A DNA stretch of 44,295 bases, from positions 1 through 44,295 of the forward strand of contig JAWQRN010000058.1 in the NCBI GenBank assembly GCA_033557685.1. Reading direction: 5' to 3'. Position 1 is the stretch's first letter; each line of letters begins with the position of its first letter. The DNA comes from Sperchopsis tessellata. Its lineage: Eukaryota > Arthropoda > Insecta > Coleoptera > Hydrophilidae. A model generated the notes under the pieces. That model saw only the letters and a program-made list of their open reading frames with translations, did no database searches and was not told the origin of the DNA. A program made the translations under genes and the position numbers. Positions 31,624 through 43,369 of the stretch are shown one piece after another.

Positions 31624-34600
31624 GTGAGTACTGTTTCGTTAATTCATTTGTATATTTCATCATGTGTATTTTATATAACAAGGAATAGATAGATTTATAC
31701 TACTTGTATCATATTTATAGTTTTATGATGGTTTGAGGGCAATTATGTGTTTTGTGCTATGTAATATTATTCAGTACACCCTAGTAAATAATGAATTTTA
31801 GTAACTTGCCAAAAGGCATCTCATATTGTAAGTTATCTAAGGACCTTGTTGTGGCTGTGTCGTAATCGAATGTGCATTTGCTTACAAAATTATCTTTAGA
31901 ACAAAATATTTTTTACTTAACTTAAATAAAGGAGAATTAATTTACCTGCTTTCAAATTTCAACAAAAATGATAATATAGAGAATTGGATTCCCTATGTGG
32001 GTATATAATTAAATTAAAGAAAATATTTTTGAGGAGTAGGGGTGATCCATATTACACATAGGTGCAGAAAGGAAATCTCAACTGTCTATAAATTATTTAA
32101 AAATAATTTGGTTGGCTGATTTCGAGGCTTTTGGTTTAAAAATTTTTCTAAATAAAAAGGTTATGAAAAACAGTATTTTACATATTAACTATGTAAAAAA
32201 TTTTACAATTATCCAGATCTAATTTTGTTTGGAAGTACGGTTTTAAAAAGGAGTACAGTTCATAGAAAATGAGTACAAAACTCCCAAATAGAGTATGGTT
32301 AGTCGTTTTATTTATAAAAAGAAAATGATATGTTAAACATGAATGTTTACATATTTTAGATGTGTCATTATTAAATGTCATAATATTTTAGTCATATTTC
32401 TGCTCAAGCTTGAGCTTAACTCAAGAAGAAACAAGAAAATATACCTCCAATAAGAATGAATGACGGCTCATGGGCTAGAACGGATGAACAGAAAGCAGAC
32501 GTATTTGCCGAACACCTAAAAAAAACTCCAACCATTCCCTTTCCAAATATCGCAAGAGGAAGAAGAAGAAATTGTTTCAGTCTTGGAATACCCATATCAA
32601 ATGACATCGCCTGTAAAGGCCATCACCGTAAGTAAGGTCAAAAACATGATTAGGAAGAACCTCAAATCAAAAAAAAGCACCTGGCTACGACCTCATCACT
32701 GGCATGGTCATCAATCATTTACCAGAAAAAGTGCTGTTGGTACTCACCCACCTATTCAATGCAATACTAAAAACTGGACCATTCTCATCCCAGTGGAAGA
32801 GAGCCCAAATCATTCTTATACCAAAACCTGGGAAACCAACCATAGAGGCTTCTTCCTATCGCCCAATAAGTTTACTCCCAGTGGTGTTAAAACTCTTCGA
32901 AAAGTTATTCCTAAAAAGATTAAAATCAGAAATATGCAAACTCCATCTAATTCCGGAGCACCAATTTGGCTTCAGAGATCAGCATGTAACTATAGAGCAG
33001 GTCCATCGAGTGGTAGAGCAAATCAACATCTTTGAGAGAAAGAAATACTGTCCAGCTGCTTTTCTGGATATCACGCAGGCCTTTGACAGGGTCTGGCACC
33101 TTGGACTGTTGCGCAAATTGGAAGCAAAATTGCCAGAAACATACATATCCAATAGATTCTTCCTGGTTAAACATTAAGAAGAAGTAACAAAATTACATCC
33201 CATTAAATCTGGCGTGCCACAGGGAAGTATTCGTGGGCCAGTGCTTTACCTTCTGTTCACAGCAGACCTCCCAAAGTCACCCATCACCTTCACACCGTTC
33301 ACCGATGATATGGCCTTCCTGGCAACCAGCGAAATTCCAGGATCTGCCACCGAGAAACTTCAGGGTGCTCTCGACGACATCCAGGGATGGCTTAGAACTG
33401 GAGAATTAGGGCCAATGAAATCTCAGCACATCACCTTCACCTTCCGGAGAGAGTTCTGTCCGGCTGTCACCCTTAACGGCCTACAACTACCACAATCCAA
33501 CAATGCAAAGTACCTTGGAATGCATACCTCTCTCACCTGGAAGGAACACATTTCCAAGAAAACAACTTGGCATGAAGCTGTCGAGATTGTACTGGTTAAT
33601 CGGTCGTGAATCTAAACTCTTGCTAAACAACAAACTAACAGTGTATAAAACCATCTTAAAACCTGTCTAAGCTTACGACTCTCAACTATGGGGTACAGCA
33701 AGTGTCTTGAACATCGTGAAACTGCAACAATTCCAGTTAAAAACTCTGGGGATAATCACAGACGCCCCATGGTTCATCACCAATGAATCCCTACACAATG
33801 ATCTAAATATCCCCTATGTGCTACAAGATGTCAAGTGCACAACGTGTACGCTGTCAACCATCTTGACAATAGTACTGCATGCCACCCCTGAAACGGCTCA
33901 ACCCATTGGACATAGCAAATAGATGACAATTGCACAGCTGAGACTGAATATGTTGGCTAAGTGGCACGCAGATAATATATGTAATACGTAGGACAACTCC
34001 CATTATTACAACTAGCAATCAATGTGCTATATAAATTAGTTGGGACCTTAATGGAGGCCTCTAACCTCTCATTGGTTTGGCATGCTAATAGCAATCAAAC
34101 AAAATCGTAAGAACATTGGTTTACTGCCTTAGGGCAGATCACCGAATTCATTAAATCTAAAAAAAAAAGTTTTACATAAATTTAAATACTTTTTTCGCAA
34201 GTGGTAAAATTTACGCTGCATCTAAAAAATGGACTTAAAAATGTCAATTTTATACAGGCTGCACAAGATGAGATTGTCCGCCATGAGTAACTTGATTTTC
34301 TTACTAGCTACAAAGTTTGTTAATGATTTTCAGAATTTTAAGTCAATTATTAGATGCAATTTTTTTAGCTTCATTTGTTTTGCATTTTCTTCATTTGCTC
34401 ATATTTTTTGTCGTTTTAAAGTTAAAATTCTTAAGGCACTTTTTTTAATTTACTTGATGGTATTGTTTAAATATTTTTGACTTTTGCTTTTGAGAAACAC
34501 ATTAACTTTAAATTGATTTTGTTTTTTATAGTGATACAATTCAATGTATTATTTTTATACATATTATGAAGATAGTGAAAAATAGATTTTTGGCTACGCT

Positions 34601-37600
34601 TGCTATTTTAATACAATAATAAGACAACTCGTAAATAGAACTTTTATAAGACTAGCACGCAGGTAGCAATAATAATTAAAGTGCGTAGTTTACATTAACA
34701 CAATAATAAATTATACTGCTGTATTTCTAGCGGGTATATTAATCATCCAAATACTTTCTTGCCGAACTGGTTAGTAGACTTGTCGAATCAACTTGGTCCC
34801 AAACTGCCTTTGTAGTGGACTGGCTGCGTGTATATCCTTGTACGAAGTCTCTTCCAGAAATATTTATAAATATCAAAACGGAGCTGGACTGTACAAAACT
34901 CGTCTTGTAGCGTTTAGAACTTACTGGAGTCTTCTGGAGATGTTCTGTAGCATCAAGATTCTGCAGTAGTTTCGTAATAATATGTATAAAAACATTACAT
35001 TGAATTGTATCTCTTTAAAAAACAAAATTACATTACTAGCGTAACTATTACAATATTTAAAAAGGGAGAGAAAAATAATCCCGAATATTATAGAGGAATC
35101 ACGTTGCTAAATACAACACAAAAAATGTTTACAAAAGTAATTCTAGAGAAACTACAACCATATATAAACATAAATGAGGAACAATAAGGATTCTGCCAAA
35201 AACAAATTTACTACAGATGTTATATTTGTTATTCGTCAGTTAGTGGAAAAAGTGATTGAATGTAACGTATCAGCCTATATGTGTTTTGTTGACCGAAAAA
35301 AAGCATTTGATCGGGTTAAAGTGAAAGACGTAGTAACAATAGTGCAAGAAACCAACACACCATTAGAGTTGATAAGAGTTATAGAAGACAAAAACAGGAG
35401 CACAAAAACAATAGTTCAAACAGGAAAAAGGTATCGACTAACGAAATTAAATGCACAAATGGAATTCAGCAAGGGGACTCACTTGGCCCAGTTCTCTTCA
35501 ATACAATAATGGACAAGATAATCGATGATGTGAAGATGGGTACAGAGTAGGCAACAAAACTATTTTATGCTATGCGGACGAAGCGGTTCCAATCGGGGAT
35601 TCAGAAAACAACCTACAGAGACTTTTGAAAAAATAAAGATATACAAAACCATGGTGAGACCGGTGATGACTTACGCAGCGGACACACGCTTCGACACCAG
35701 CAAGACAAAGCAATTACTGCAAACCACAGAAATGAACACATACTGGGAAATACAAGAAGAGATAGAATAAAAAACGAAGATGTAAGGAATGAGTGTGGAG
35801 TGATAGATGTTTTGAAGTTCATTAAAGGGCGCCGAAGTGAATGAAATGACCATGCCCAAAGATCATACAGCAATAGATTGATTAGAATAGAAGAGAGATC
35901 TAGGAAGGCCACAGAAAAGGTGGCTAGAAAGCTGGGTATTCACATCAACAGAAACAGAGAGACCGTAGCGAAGATTATGCGTGAAGAAGAACAGGTGAAG
36001 ACCTAAATGAAAGAAGAAGAAGACATTTATTCGGTCTACAGGGTAGCTCATAGATAAAAATAACAGAATGAGGATCCTACAAAAAAAAATACAATAAAGA
36101 ATGCGTGTTCATGATTTTTTTTCTAAAAAATGTAGTAACTATATTGTTGTTATACATCATTGTAAAACTGGAAAAAAAATTTGATTTGTGTAATTTTTAA
36201 TTTTTAGCACTAATTATCTAAATTTAAAATTAACATGTGTTTCCGAAGATAAGAGACCTAAAAAATAAACAAAACCAACTTATTAACCATAAAGAAGTAT
36301 CTCAAGAATGTTAACTATTAAAACAACAAAAAATTTAAAATAAAAAGAAACAGCCTTATCTTAGAAGTAACATAAATATCAACCAGATATTCTTAGGTTA
36401 CTTGTGTCGCAATTTTTTAAATTTATAACTAGTCAAAACAAAGGAAATAATCTGTGATAATTATTCACAATATTGAAATGATATTGAAATATGCATATGT
36501 TTACTGTTGTTGACGTCGTATTTTGTTCTTATATTATTTTTTTTATGGTGCTCTTCTGATTATGCAGTTATTGTAAGGTTAGACTTTCATTGGAATTTAT
36601 TTGATATATTAATTTTTTAATTGTCAATAAATCTAATTTTTAATAAAATTTTTAAACTTTAAATTATCTAGATATTCATACTTCTTCTATTTTTTTATTT
36701 CTAAGGTCTTAATACATCATTCATTTTTTTTTAAACGTCAACCTTCACCTCTATCTGTCTCCATCTAATCTGTATAACATAAAACATGTCTCCCACATAT
36801 GAATGTATTCTATAGGGATCTTGAATATTATAACTGATAGAGCATAGGCTTAAATTTGAATAATTGAAAACTTCTTACAAATCATCCTTAAAAATATTTT
36901 GCTAAAACTCTTTCGTTTCTGAGTTATGTTAAAAAAATTCAAAGTTTCTATTTACCGTATAGTCTGAATATTACGTGATGTTTTTAACCTTAAATAATAA
37001 TAATAATTTAAAATGGTCTTTATTGGCCATTGACCGAAGTCCTACAGCCAAAGATAATTATTTATTACTCAAAGAAAATACAATACTTATATATACAGTG
37101 AACCCTCCATCTAATGGACCCCGATTTAACGTACTTCGGATTTAACGGACAAAATTTTCAGATCTCAAAAAATTTTTTTTTTCTTAACTCACAGTTATAA
37201 CTTATAACAAATAGGCCATAAGTTGGAAAAAACACTCTAGTAGTATCACTGATAAGACACTATTTTGCCAAATGTACGGAAGGTTAGGGGTTTTATGACA
37301 TCAAGGGAATAATATGCGTTCGTACGCTCGTCAATTTTTTGTATCGATGTAGGCGTGAATGTAAGAAATACCGACAAAAGAGTACTACCAGATGAGCGCC
37401 CTTTAGTTAGAAATGTGTAGAAATGCAATGGTCGTAAAAACAGATGTAAATAAAAGGTTTTTATTTGTTTGGGATCATTATGTTTTTATTTATTACCTCG
37501 GTCACACGCCTTGCGAAAAAAAGGTGTTATTTTCTAAAATTTGTTCGTATGTACATACTATAGAATTTTATACAGATGTTAGGAATTCCCTATATGTTAG

Positions 37601-40600
37601 AGGGTTAAATACCAATTTTTTTCGGTTTTTTATCAGTTGTGCAGTGACATCAAAGTCGAACACATAATAAGTTCTTGCAGTGTTAACGGTGTGGAACTGT
37701 AATTTGCAGCAAAGACTCTAGCGACCCATCTGAATATCGGCATCAAAATTAGTGATGGTGGCTCTGGAGATTCCAAAATCATCACGGAATTATGAATAAA
37801 AGGTCATACGGTGAAGCGTTCAGTGCACCGGCGGAAGAAATTGAACCGTTTCGTCAAAAATTTCGGTTCGCATTAATTTCATTATTATATGATTTGTAAT
37901 TTAATTTACTTTCAATTTAATATAGACACCATTTAACGGACAATCGCATTTAACAGACACCCCTTCCCCTGAGTAGTCCGTTAAATCGAGGGTTCACTGT
38001 ATATACAACTTAAAAAAAAACAGAAAAGACAATTCACTCTTTCAGAGTCTCCAATTTTTTTGAGTATAGTTTCTTCGTTTGTTGATTGTTTCTTCTCATA
38101 TACATACTGTTGATGTCGTAGTTTTTTCATGGTTTTAGAATTTTTTCCAACGAACTGCTAGTCTGTCACATATTGGTTGAACTTCTGTAATTTCATAAAG
38201 GAGATAGTTTGGAGGTTTATGGAGGGGGTTATTAGGGTGGTGTATTCTGGTAATGCATCTTAATGAGGTTGTTTCTGCAGTTTGCAGATTTTTCATTGCT
38301 GGTCTTCGACAGTTTACATATAATATATGTCCATATTCCAAAATTGGTCTACAAATACATGTATATATAATGCGGCAGGTTCTTTTGTTGATTCCACTAT
38401 CCCCGTAGGTCATGTTTCAGAAATGTTTTGCTCTTGCTATTGTTTTGTTTTTATTGACTTAGTGTGTCCTTTGAAGTTCATTCATTCAAATCCCAAATAT
38501 CTGATTCCCGCACATCTTTTAACAGTGGTATTGTTCATTTGTAGAGTTGAAGAGGAGTTTGTTGGTCGATGGTTAAAGATGATAAATTTAGTTTTTGAAG
38601 GATTAGCTTTCAATTGTCATTTATTGAACCAGTTGATAGTGCTATTTACCTACAATATTTTTCCGCAAAAAGCATTTGTGTTGTATTCGAGCTTTAGTGA
38701 AACAAATGTAGTTAGATGTTTCTTCCCCACACATCTCATATTCTATTAATAGAAATACGTCTGGTCAAGGGTTAACCTTGGGTGATGTGCTGTCTTCAGT
38801 TACATTTTTGTTGTCGTCGGTGTTTGTTGAAATTTCTACACCCCTCGTGGTTATAACAAACTGAGCGACAAATGGAAAAAAAAATTGTTGATTAGGTAGA
38901 AAAGAAAGGAATAACTGATATTCAAATCAATAAAGGCAAACGAAGAAGTTACGATATGAACTTCAAAGTGATGGTCGCTAGAGAAGCTGAAAAAACTAAC
39001 AATTTGCAGGCAATATTCATCTTTAGTGAAAAAATGTAAACAAATGCAAATGTGCTAATTCTTCAAGAAAAGCATTCTAGGATTTAGAACCGGCAGGTTT
39101 AAAGAATTTGAAAAACTTTTGATAAGTTTTATTTTAGAAAAAGGAAATAGGCATTTGCAATTTCACGTGAGGTGATCACATTAAAAGCACTGGAAGTGGC
39201 TAGTGATTTAATCATTTCAAGGGGCATTTTCAAAGTAAGCATAGGTTGGTGTAGGCGAATGATGAAGCGGAATGGTCTATCTCTATAACGACGTATAACA
39301 CTTACTCAAAAACTACCTCAAGATTTGGTGAAAAGTTGATAGGTTTTCAACGTCTTGTGATAAATCTTCGTAAATTTCATAGTTACCCATTTAGACATAT
39401 TGGAAATGCGGACCAAACACCAGTTTATTTTGACAAGCCGTCGAACTTAACAGTTAATAAGAAACGTGAAAAAGAGTTCAGAATTAGCAATTTGATTCCC
39501 CCATTTGTAATATTAAAATGAAACCATGCCAAAAGAAAAGTTGCCGCCTGGTTTAATTTTTTGTATCTAACAAAATGGATGGATGACGGAGGAGTTGGCA
39601 TTGGAGGGGTTGAAAGTTGTGTGGAGACAACTTCCTGGACCATTAAGAGAACCTGGCGCCATGCTTGTACTTGATGCATTTCAAGGTCACTTAACACTTG
39701 ATGTGAAGATGAAAATTGTAGTCGTTAATAAACCATTTAAAGACAATTTACGAAAAAAGTGCAGTAATTGGCTCTTAGCTGAATATCTTGACCACTTGGC
39801 AGAAAATTACTCCTGCGTCATTTGAAAAATGTTTTAAGAAATGTTACATTTGTAACAATCTGGATAGGACAGGAAGATATTTTATGGGTAGAGGAAAATA
39901 ATGATTCGTGGAGCAATTCAAGCGACACAAGAAGTTCAAGCATGTCAGAATAAAAAAGTATTTCCTATTTTTTTCAATTAATTTTAAATTTTTAATCTGT
40001 ATTTTTATTTTTTCTTTAAATTCTCTTCCAAAATACATAGGTCATGTTATATTCGGGCCAAATTATTATATTCCTATGTGTTTTAATGAATTTGTGCAGA
40101 AAGCTTTGGTATCAATTTGAAAGAGTTCACAGATCATCATTATCGCTGGTTTAAATGCACATTTTAAGATCATCTTATGAATAAGCAAATACCACGTTTG
40201 CTAGGAAAACATTTCGCAAGTGGACCTTGTAATGTCCTAACAACACCAGGAACAAGATAAACTACATACTCATCAATCGAAAAGCCATCATACAAGATTG
40301 AACAGTTCTGATCTGTTTTAACACTGGAAACTTTCATCACCTCATTAGTTGTAAAATATCTTTAAATGTTAAATTAGAAAGATTGAAGTTAACTAACAAC
40401 CTTGATCTCCAAAATACATGTTATGGTATCACTGTTTTTGGAATATTTTCTTCTATCCGAAACAATAAAAAAATATCCCATTTTCTACTTAAAACAAGGA
40501 AGTTGATGACATTTCCTGAAAAGTATAACGACATCCATAAAATCGAAGTCTGTGCTGAGAAATGGTTTAGCACAAATTTATTAAAGTTGAATAAAGCTAA

Positions 40601-42584
40601 ATCCCAGAATTTAAATTTGTCTTTGCGAATAGTTGTGCCTAAGGCTTCTCTGGGATACTTAGTAGTGGACGTTGACAGTAGACTTAGCTGGGCAGCACAT
40701 ATTAAAAAACTGTGTAAAAATGGGGTTCTGCGATCTTCATGATCAGACACATGAAAAGGATTGCTACTCACCAGTGTGCTTGTACGGCGTATTATTCAAA
40801 CTTTCATTCTCAGGACTCCTATGGCATTCAGTTGTGGGGTGGGTCTTCTCATTCAGCCAAGATCCTGATTTTGCAAAAGGGAGCTGTGAGAACATTGTGC
40901 TATTTAGGGTACAATGAGAGTTGGCGAAGCGCTTTTAAACAGGAGAAAATACTTACTGTTCCTTCAATGTTTATACTTACCATAGCAAAATATGTACATG
41001 CCCATCCGGGAGAATTCAAGAGAAATAATGTCACACATAATTACGGAACAAGATTTGGAGAAGATCTACAGATACCATATCAGCGGATAAATAAAATTCA
41101 GCAGGACATAGATTACTGGGTAGCTGTGATCTACAGTAAGATTTCTTCGCTCCTTAGTACTTGGAATAAAACAATTTGCCAAGAGATCTGTGGCATTACT
41201 TCTGGTGGGAGCATGCTATTCCATGAAGGAGTTCTTGGAGGTGGATCTTGGTGGGATGTGATGGTGACTGTGATGGATATAGATCACTTATGTTAGAGCT
41301 TCTTTTTTTTTGTACTTTGTGATTTTTTCTTGTACTCTATTTATCATCAGTGACTTACCATGTATTTCGTTGATGGGTCAATAAATTTCAATATATTCCA
41401 TATACAAATCCACAACTTTATTCAATTATCTGTACAAATTAAAAAAGTTATAGGGGTGACCCATATATCATGCTCATCTGGTATAGAAAATCAGGTTGTA
41501 GCTCAGTTTTTAAGAAACTGAAAAATGTTTTAAATGTTTTTTCTCTCTGAATTATCAACATAAAAATCATTATGTTCACTTGACCTCTATGGTTGATAAG
41601 TTACCCCCATTAATTCTTGCAACAGCGAGTTGTAATAACATGTTGTAAGTTACAAATTCCTACAATTTTTGAGAGTTGTGTACAGTACATTACCTGTACC
41701 ATAAAAAAAGAAATATATTTTCAAATTTTAATTGTCATGTTCATTTGTTATAGGCTTTAATGGAACCTAACTTCAGGTACAATGCTGCACGTCTCTGTTT
41801 CTTCGTACAAGAAAACTGTCCCTTAGTGAGAACCAGACTCCACATATTATGCGAAAAAGAACTCACAGCCTCCAGGGAGAAGCAAGGCCTAACTTTGTTC
41901 TTGGCGGAATTGTATACACAATTGCACTTTGAGAATCTTTATGGCAAAAGTTTGTTAAGCGCTCTCAGGAACCTCTTGTCATCTGGCAGGCCTGATGACA
42001 TCAAATGCCTGTGTCAAGCATTGAAAGTAAGTATGCAATAGCAATGAGAATGAAAAAAATTAAACTGAATGGTTTGATTAGAAGTTTACTGCTCAAACAG
42101 ACCCTGACATTGTAAAAATTCATGATAATGAAAGCTTCAAATAAATGACAGATTTTACGTTCTACTGTACACCAATCAATGTATTTTGCAATGTAAAATA
42201 GATACTATAAAATGTGCATCGTTGTGAACTGGCGAACATGAAAGCAATAGAAGTTTTGCCAAAAATTGTCAGGTTCTAATTTTAATTTCCCTTGTTTATT
42301 TTTCAGTTATGTGGGTTCTCATTGGAACTCTACGACAAACCAGCCATGGATGATATATTTTCGCAAATGCGATCAGTCCGGTCATCTTTGCCATCCAATG
42401 TGGTTAACCTAATGGATTCCGTAGTTGCTTTACGAAGTCGTCAGTGGGATCAAGGTAGTCCAGTACCTTCGTCAAGTAATCACACACAAAATGGGTTCAC
42501 AAACCATGTTACCGATTATCCTGTCGTCCTTTCTCCGGAAGAAAGCGATTTTTACTACGAAAACTGTGCTGGTGAAGCTTTCTT
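31093..42584 (+). CDS. PAIP1: Polyadenylate-binding protein-interacting protein 1, 5' part (partial at right edge)
   Basis: PAIP1 is a cytoplasmic translation factor that binds PABP and eIF4A/eIF3 and stimulates cap-dependent translation. Visible exons: 31093-31623, 41754-42026, 42307-42584, phases 0, 0 and 2, all GT-AG, 360 codons so far. Domains: a disordered N-terminus, a PAM2 PABP-binding motif at about residues 60-76 (SKTTLSAEAKEWFPANY), a Gln/His/Asn-rich linker, and a MIF4G-type helical domain from about residue 128. Supporting MIF4G blocks are LKEIVFALTYDPGQFDRVV, ADMLFDS joined to ALMEPNFRYNAARLC, LFLAELYTQLHFENLYG, and LLSSGRPDDIKCLCQALKL. Exon 3 ends EESDFYYENCAGEAFL before donor GTAAGT at 42585. 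The acidic C-terminal tail expected for PAIP1 must lie beyond the window. PAM2 plus MIF4G favours PAIP1 over CTIF or MIF4GD. Start ATG context is GAAATGG. The first intron is 10,130 bp and full of transposon relics. Confidence 0.9.
31700..32404. other. PAIP1 intron 1, 5' unassigned part
   Basis: A/T-rich, with no recognised repeat or ORF before the Jockey element. Confidence 0.5.
32405..34170 (+). mobile_element. Jockey-clade LINE, 5'-truncated with poly(A) tail
   Basis: Starts in the linker before the RT (NDGSWARTDEQKADVFAEHL in one frame, about 32460-32515). It continues KKAPGYDLITG, LPEKVLLVLTHLFNAIL, SSYRPISLLPVVLKLFEKLF, EHQFGFRDQHVTIEQVHRVV and FLDITQAFDRVWH. After one stop at 33175 come KSGVPQGSIRGPVLYLLF, the catalytic box FTDDMAFLAT (33298-33327), KYLGM and, in other frames, YGVQLWGTAS and KTLGIITDAPWFITNE. 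It ends at an A10 run at 34161-34170. RT motif order and the APWFITNE tail are Jockey-like. The endonuclease and ORF1 are missing. It inserted in sense orientation to PAIP1. Confidence 0.9.
34171..35045. other. PAIP1 intron 1, unassigned
   Basis: A/T-rich. A less A/T-rich block at about 34740-34975 (containing GGTCCCAAACTGCC) may be part of an unrecognised repeat. No motif supports a call. Confidence 0.4.
35050..36025 (+). mobile_element. RTE/BovB-like LINE, truncated and internally deleted
   Basis: Frames in order: FKKGEKNNPEYYRGITLLN, FTKVILEKLQPYI, a frameshift, TTDVIFVIRQLVEKVIECN, MCFVDRKKAFDRVK, QQGDSLGPVLFN (overlapping frame, about 35470-35505), then CYADEAVPIGDSENNLQRLL with YADE at 35571-35582 in place of YADD. 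The sequence then jumps directly to IKIYKTMVRPVMTYAADTR and KTKQLLQTTEM, losing the connecting ~100 residues. It ends KRWLESW and an AAGAAGAAGAAGAC tail near 36008-36021. Full-length elements are about three times longer. Inactive. Confidence 0.85.
36026..37093. other. PAIP1 intron 1, unassigned part
   Basis: A/T-rich. 36816-36865 matches the spacer of the minisatellite region at 21690-21755 (GGATCTTG, TATTATAA, AGCATAGG), so part of this may be the same repeat family without the 23-bp array. Confidence 0.45.
37096..37999. mobile_element. pogo-type MITE, copy 1
   Basis: Starts CAGTGAACCCTCC and ends GAGGGTTCACTG, with TA on both sides (37094-37095 and 38000-38001). Sub-terminal words GATTTAACG / CGGATTTAACGGAC on the left and CATTTAACGGAC / GTCCGTTAAATCGAGG on the right form the extended inverted repeat. 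There is no transposase ORF in its 904 bp. Homologous to the element at 13378-14448 in inverted orientation. Confidence 0.85.
38120..38730 (-). pseudogene. LINE RT thumb/C-terminal relic
   Basis: Minus strand gives QLKANPSKTKFIIFNHRPTN (about 38610-38550), AGIRYLGFE, then NMTYGDSGINKRTCRIIYTC, RPILEYGHILYVNC and KNLQTAETTSLRCITRIHHP to about 38140. This is the segment after the catalytic box in R1/I/Jockey-type non-LTR elements. Two frames are used, and the RT core is missing. Confidence 0.7.
38870..39960 (+). pseudogene. pogo-superfamily (DDE_1) transposase relic
   Basis: Order of blocks: KRRSYDMNFKVMVAREAEKT (about 38938-38997, helix-turn-helix start), RNRQV-RI-K (degraded), SLGWC-like VSIGWCRRMMKRNGLSL (about 39235-39285), FQRLVINLRKFHSYPFRHIGNADQTPVYFD (first Asp, about 39400), NLIPPFVILK, EKLPPGLIF in another frame, GWMTEELALEGLKVVW, GAMLVLDAFQGHLT (second Asp, about 39670), then VVNKPFKDNLRKK and NWLLAEY. 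The block bearing the third catalytic Asp just before VVNKPFKD is deleted, and there are several frameshifts. It resembles the POGK/jerky-like pogo elements found in arthropods and fish. Dead copy in PAIP1 intron 1, 0.9 kb from a pogo-type MITE. Confidence 0.85.
39961..40380. other. PAIP1 intron 1, unassigned gap between relics
   Basis: A/T-rich. It may include the 3' end of the pogo relic. No terminal repeat recognised. Confidence 0.4.
40385..41395 (+). pseudogene. Jockey/CR1-like LINE 3' portion
   Basis: Frame 1: VCAEKWFSTNLLKLNKAKSQ, LGYLVVDVDSRLSWAAHI. After a frameshift at about 40735, frame 2: YYSNFHSQDSYGIQLWGGSS, ILQKGAVRTLCYLGYNESWR, LTVPSMFILTIAKYVHAHP, THNYGTRFGEDLQIPYQRIN. The RILYGI-LWG / LQKKAVR / LTL-S-YI-E / HNTR order is the post-RT region of insect Jockey/CR1-like elements. 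The second frame is open for 185 codons, so decay is moderate. AATAAA occurs at 41380-41385, near the probable 3' end. Confidence 0.75.
41396..41753. other. PAIP1 intron 1, 3' end
   Basis: A/T-rich, ending in the acceptor TTTGTTATAG before exon 2. Confidence 0.6.
41754..42026 (+). CDS. PAIP1: PAIP1 exon 2 (MIF4G)
   Basis: 91 codons, ALMEPNFRYNAARLCFFVQE through ELYTQLHFENLYG to CLCQALK. Phase 0 on both sides, donor GTAAGT. Confidence 0.92.
42307..42584 (+). CDS. PAIP1: PAIP1 exon 3
   Basis: Acceptor ATTTTTCAG. 92 codons plus two bases: LCGFSLELYDKPAMDDIF, LMDSVVALRSRQW (end of MIF4G), a Ser/Asn/Gln linker, and LSPEESDFYYENC. Donor GTAAGT. The continuing exon is not in the window. Confidence 0.9.
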
Positions 42585-43369
42585 GTAAGTATTTTTGGTA
42601 TCTTAAGTTTTTTATTTTTCATTCCAAATTTTCCTGTGATATTATTAGTTATTTTATATTTGTTTATTAGCTCTAGGAACCCTATGAAATATTGCTCAAT
42701 AATGTTTATGAATGCTTCATCACAAGCATAATGCCTACTTCTGAGATTTATTTTGAGAGTTTTGAATAAAACATTCTGAAAGAGCTAAGTCAAAGCTATT
42801 AATATGAACACCAAAGACTGGATTTACCTTTAGGCCGAAGCCTAGAGCTCCCTGCAAACAAAATATAATTAACCAAAAAAATATATTTTTATCTATAAAC
42901 AAAATTTATTGCACAAATAATTATGACGAAAATTTCATTAAATTTTTAACAAATGAAATCATAACAATCGCTATCAATTGTTTTTAACTGTCAAAATAAA
43001 GTTAATAATTTTGGGGCAGTACAGCAATGACTCTTAACAGTGTCTGGAAAGAAAAATGGTGCAACTTGTGCAGTGAAAAGGAAGCACAACTTGCGACACT
43101 ATGAGCACGGCCAAAAATAAATAGTTTTTTTTATGGAAAGTACTATTACAATTAATACAAACTAAATCAGCACAACTTATTCATTGACATAGCTGGAATA
43201 ACAATAAAAAGAACAAAACTCAATGCTATTGCATATTGATGTTCACACTAATTTTAATAAATTAAGTGAGAGAGCTTAGGGAACATTTTTACAAGTTTCA
43301 TTTCAAAATTACGACAGAGGATCATTGCTTGGATCCTATCCGAATATCAGAATTACTTTAAGAATGTAT
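42585..43369. other. PAIP1 intron 3, 5' part
   Basis: A/T-rich, nothing recognised. The intron continues past the window end. Confidence 0.5.

Noticed and set aside
31222..31681. Three minus-strand ORFs of 64-70 codons
   Set aside because: Shadows of PAIP1 exon 1, with no independent support.
34740..34975. LTR of a retrotransposon
   Set aside because: The block is less A/T-rich, but I found no TG...CA borders, primer-binding site or second copy in the window.
37413..37667. 84-codon ORF inside the MITE
   Set aside because: No transposase motif. The other MITE copy does not keep an equivalent frame that I can see.
17937..42584. MED24-PAIP1 as a functional gene pair
   Set aside because: They are simply neighbours. 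Known roles (transcription and translation) and separate promoters give no reason to link them.
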